In this document: positions 16,631-17,114 of the stretch, in pieces | Numbering within the stretch: position 1 is the first letter of the stretch | Layout: every line of letters begins with the position of its first letter | NCBI GenBank assembly: GCA_030039695.1 | Contig: JASHVB010000001.1 | Span: forward strand, 1 to 17,114 | Origin: Acetobacteraceae bacterium | GTDB lineage: Bacteria > Pseudomonadota > Alphaproteobacteria > Acetobacterales > Acetobacteraceae | Direction: 5' to 3' | Length of the DNA: 17,114 bases | Notes under the pieces: model-generated | The model's database searches: none | What the model saw: only the letters and a program-made list of their open reading frames with translations | Told to the model about the DNA's origin: nothing | Translations under genes and position numbers: made by a program

Positions 16631-17114
16631 TCTGCGGCGCTCGGGGGCCGGCGTGGCGGGCAGCTAGGCTGCTGCGTTGGTGGGATAGGCGCGGGACGAA
16701 ATGCCCGGGATGCTTCGCGTTGTCGACGAAGCTCCGCGTCGGCAGCGCGACCTCGCGAACCGGCTCCACCAGCACCGATAGGAATCGAGCGATCTCGGTG
16801 TGGTCAATGGTCCGTGACAACACCGGCGCCACTGGCTTGCCGCCCTGTCAGTCGACGTTATTCCCTTCGATGTTGGCCGCGACACAGGCGCAGCACCCGG
16901 CTGAATTGCTCTACGTCATCCGGCGGCCCGCCTCTCTGGCGCTCTGGCGGGTGTAGCTGCCCTGCACCCTCGTGCACGGTTGACAAAGCCCCAGATGTCG
17001 TCGGCCGTCAGCGCAGCGCGGGCCGGCCGTGGCGACGCCGACAGGATCGCTTCGGTTCCGCCCAAAGTGGTCGCCTTCAGCGTCGCGACAATCGCGTCAG
17101 ATCATCGCCGGATT
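16631..17114. other. Decayed region, no intact gene
   Basis: On the minus strand an open stretch ends at 16916-16918 and contains ATLKATTLGGTEAIL and ALTADDIWGFVNRARG; it has an in-frame stop just above it and no ATG, and I do not recognise it. At 16843-16905 the minus strand encodes ACVAANIEGNNVD then a stop, which resembles the C-terminus of a VOC protein with a base lost. From 16832 another frame ([20 protein letters not shown]) looks protein-like but has no family match by eye. Together these suggest several broken genes. Confidence 0.4.

Noticed and set aside
14889..16832. 647-residue extended citrate synthase as a fusion protein
   Set aside because: The first ~212 residues are Arg-rich and cross a decayed protease region; the ATG at 16196 has a ribosome site and gives the normal citrate synthase N-terminus.

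Overview
The window is high-GC bacterial DNA with dense, mostly single-gene or short-operon organisation. A GapR/DUF2312 protein (11675-11944), a bacterial type II hexameric citrate synthase and the overall gene style point to an alphaproteobacterium. Rhodospirillales/Acetobacteraceae is my best guess, but that rests on memory of family members and not on a search.

Layout. The left edge (1-958) is the proximal part of an IS1595-family insertion sequence on the minus strand. It holds a transposase gene cut by the window edge and, upstream of it with a 4-bp ATGA overlap, a 111-residue ORF that resembles the WED-side part of a TnpB protein. The element appears to have landed inside a type II haloacid dehalogenase gene, whose 5' part survives at 958-1204. 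Next come guaB (IMP dehydrogenase) and a small RlpA-like lipoprotein, both on the minus strand. A plus-strand group at 3646-6411 encodes a binuclear-metal amidohydrolase, a phytanoyl-CoA-dioxygenase-type oxygenase and MsrB. It converges on an enolase-superfamily (mandelate racemase type) gene at 6548-7681. Diverging from that is an Asp/Glu-racemase-family gene (8211-8900).

The stretch 8901-9532 holds the C-terminal remnant of a cysteine-containing ArsR/SufR-like regulator. A LysR regulator (9533-10495) is divergent from a tandem-cupin protein (10655-11545); the space between them holds clear inverted repeats. After gapR, a minus-strand pair (aldo/keto reductase then VOC protein) is divergent from a glycerophosphodiester phosphodiesterase. 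gltA (14889-16196, minus) is the last intact gene. Upstream of gltA, 16316-17114 is a decayed block: a trypsin/PDZ protease remnant, a probable VOC-protein tail and an unidentified fragment.

How the genes fit together. Housekeeping genes (guaB, gltA, gapR, msrB, a small lipoprotein) are interleaved with small-molecule catabolism genes of unknown substrate (amidohydrolase, PhyH oxygenase, enolase-superfamily, racemase, AKR, VOC, cupins). I see no CRISPR array, tRNA, rRNA or phage module, and no convincing multi-gene defence system. The most unusual item is the TnpB-like ORF coupled to the IS1595 transposase.
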